From Methanomicrobium sp. W14 (GTDB lineage: Archaea > Halobacteriota > Methanomicrobia > Methanomicrobiales > Methanomicrobiaceae): a stretch of 64,000 nt of DNA. A model generated the notes under the pieces. The model saw only the letters and a program-made list of their open reading frames with translations, was not told the DNA's origin and ran no database searches. Each line of letters starts with the position of its first letter. The first letter of the stretch is position 1. Positions 63,422 through 64,000 of the stretch are shown piece after piece. The stretch covers positions 496,001-560,000 of the forward strand of contig NZ_JAGGMM010000003.1 in assembly GCF_017875315.1 (NCBI RefSeq), given 5' to 3'. Made by a program: the position numbers and the translations under genes.

Positions 63422-64000
63422 TTAAATTTTTAAAAGCTCTGTGAACCTTGCCAGGACTCCTGCATCTCTCTTATTCTGCTTTGGACATCCTGCAGAGCGT
63501 GTGCGCTTTCTTTCTTCCATAAAGTCGCCGATAGACTCAAAGACGGAAATCGCGGCAGGCATAACAATAATTGCACCAAGAATCGAGAACCCTACAGCTA
63601 TTACAGTAACTATTCCGAAGTTCTGGATAATCGGTGACGTTGACAAGGTAAGTGCAGAGAAACCGCAGACTGTTGCAAGACCTGACACTGAAATTGCCGC
63701 ACCGATTTTCTGCACTGACATCTGGATTGCAGTTACCGTATCAAGACCCTTCTTTTTCTCCTCAAGGTACCTCTCCATCATGACAATCGTGTACTCAGAT
63801 GCGATACCAATGGTCATTGCCCCCAGACATGCCGTTAAAAGCGAGTATGTAAGACCAAGGGAATACATGATAAACCCGTTCCATCCCACAATCATTATAA
63901 TAGGGACAAGCGGCGTGATTGCGGAGAACTTCCTGTATAACAGTATCAAAAGCGCAAGTATAAGCGCAAACCCGAGATATGTCATCGGGTCCTTGGTCTC
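63422..64000 (-). CDS. second RND/MMPL-family exporter (partial, N-terminal part off the right edge)
   Basis: The frame stays open to the window end, and about 192 C-terminal residues are visible. They contain the last six helices with GIASEYTIVMMERYLEE and VMPAAISVFES, and match the preceding gene closely over the same region (YLGFAL, LVPIIMIVGWNG, SPIIQNFG). The tandem pair arose by duplication. The C-terminal tail is different. Confidence 0.9.
   Translation of the reverse strand, partial: ETKDPMTYLGFALILALLILLYRKFSAITPLVPIIMIVGWNGFIMYSLGLTYSLLTACLGAMTIGIASEYTIVMMERYLEEKKKGLDTVTAIQMSVQKIGAAISVSGLATVCGFSALTLSTSPIIQNFGIVTVIAVGFSILGAIIVMPAAISVFESIGDFMEERKRTRSAGCPKQNKRDAGVLARFTELLKI

Noticed and set aside
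1-64000. CRISPR arrays, tRNA and rRNA genes
   Set aside because: No regularly spaced short repeats and no cloverleaf or rRNA sequence was recognised on either strand.

Overview
The window looks like chromosomal DNA of a methanogenic archaeon, most likely of the order Methanomicrobiales (Methanoplanus/Methanolacinia-like). This is inferred from gene content, not from a database match. The signs are archaeal pilins with an SPVVG/SPIIG signature, an AglB/STT3 oligosaccharyltransferase, TATA-type promoters about 25 bases before start codons, many TTG/GTG starts, and a wreck of a formylmethanofuran dehydrogenase subunit E-like gene. No tRNA, rRNA or CRISPR array was seen.

Layout. 1-3.0 kb: leftward peptide/nickel-type ABC operon (binding protein, methyltransferase, permease cut by the window edge). 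3.7-9.6 kb: rightward type IV pilus-like operon (anchored protein, secretion ATPase, TadC-like membrane protein, two sequon-rich pilins). 9.6-13 kb: a small acidic protein, a FecCD-type ABC permease/ATPase pair and a small membrane protein. 13.4-14.8 kb: two tandem pilins. 14.9-18.3 kb: an FmdE-like pseudogene, small membrane proteins, two Yip1-family proteins and a secreted protein with a sorting-like C-terminus. 18.5-20.9 kb: AglB. 20.9-23.5 kb: two broken acylphosphatase genes around an AAA/DUF4143 ATPase.

23.8-58.3 kb is one long surface-glycan region. It holds (a) a polyprenyl-type glycosyltransferase and a methyltransferase; (b) a rightward heptose operon (epimerase, SDR, Gfo/Idh/MocA, HddA-like kinase, HddC-like nucleotidyltransferase, GmhA-like isomerase, GmhB-like phosphatase) followed by a transaldolase that could supply sedoheptulose 7-phosphate; (c) an AT-rich segment with a glycosyltransferase fused to a flippase-like domain, an epimerase/nucleotidyltransferase pair, two unrecognised polytopic proteins, a GtrA/GtrB-like pair and decayed insertion sequences; (d) a leftward locus with rmd, gmd, wzm, wzt, four GT4 and one GT2 glycosyltransferases, a coiled-coil methyltransferase, a second methyltransferase and a radical SAM/SPASM protein. 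Part (d) has the parts list of the bacterial ABC-exported D-rhamnan (Pseudomonas A-band) loci, including a candidate chain-length ruler and cap. It is the most interesting system in the window.

58.4-64 kb: a PIN-domain toxin with a small downstream partner, a third decayed IS copy, an AEC-family transporter and two tandem RND/MMPL exporters, the second cut by the window end. Working model: nucleotide-activated heptose and D-rhamnose feed membrane and cytosolic glycosyltransferases. Wzm/Wzt exports one polymer, while AglB and the GtrA/AglD-like proteins handle lipid-linked glycans for surface proteins such as the sequon-rich pilins.
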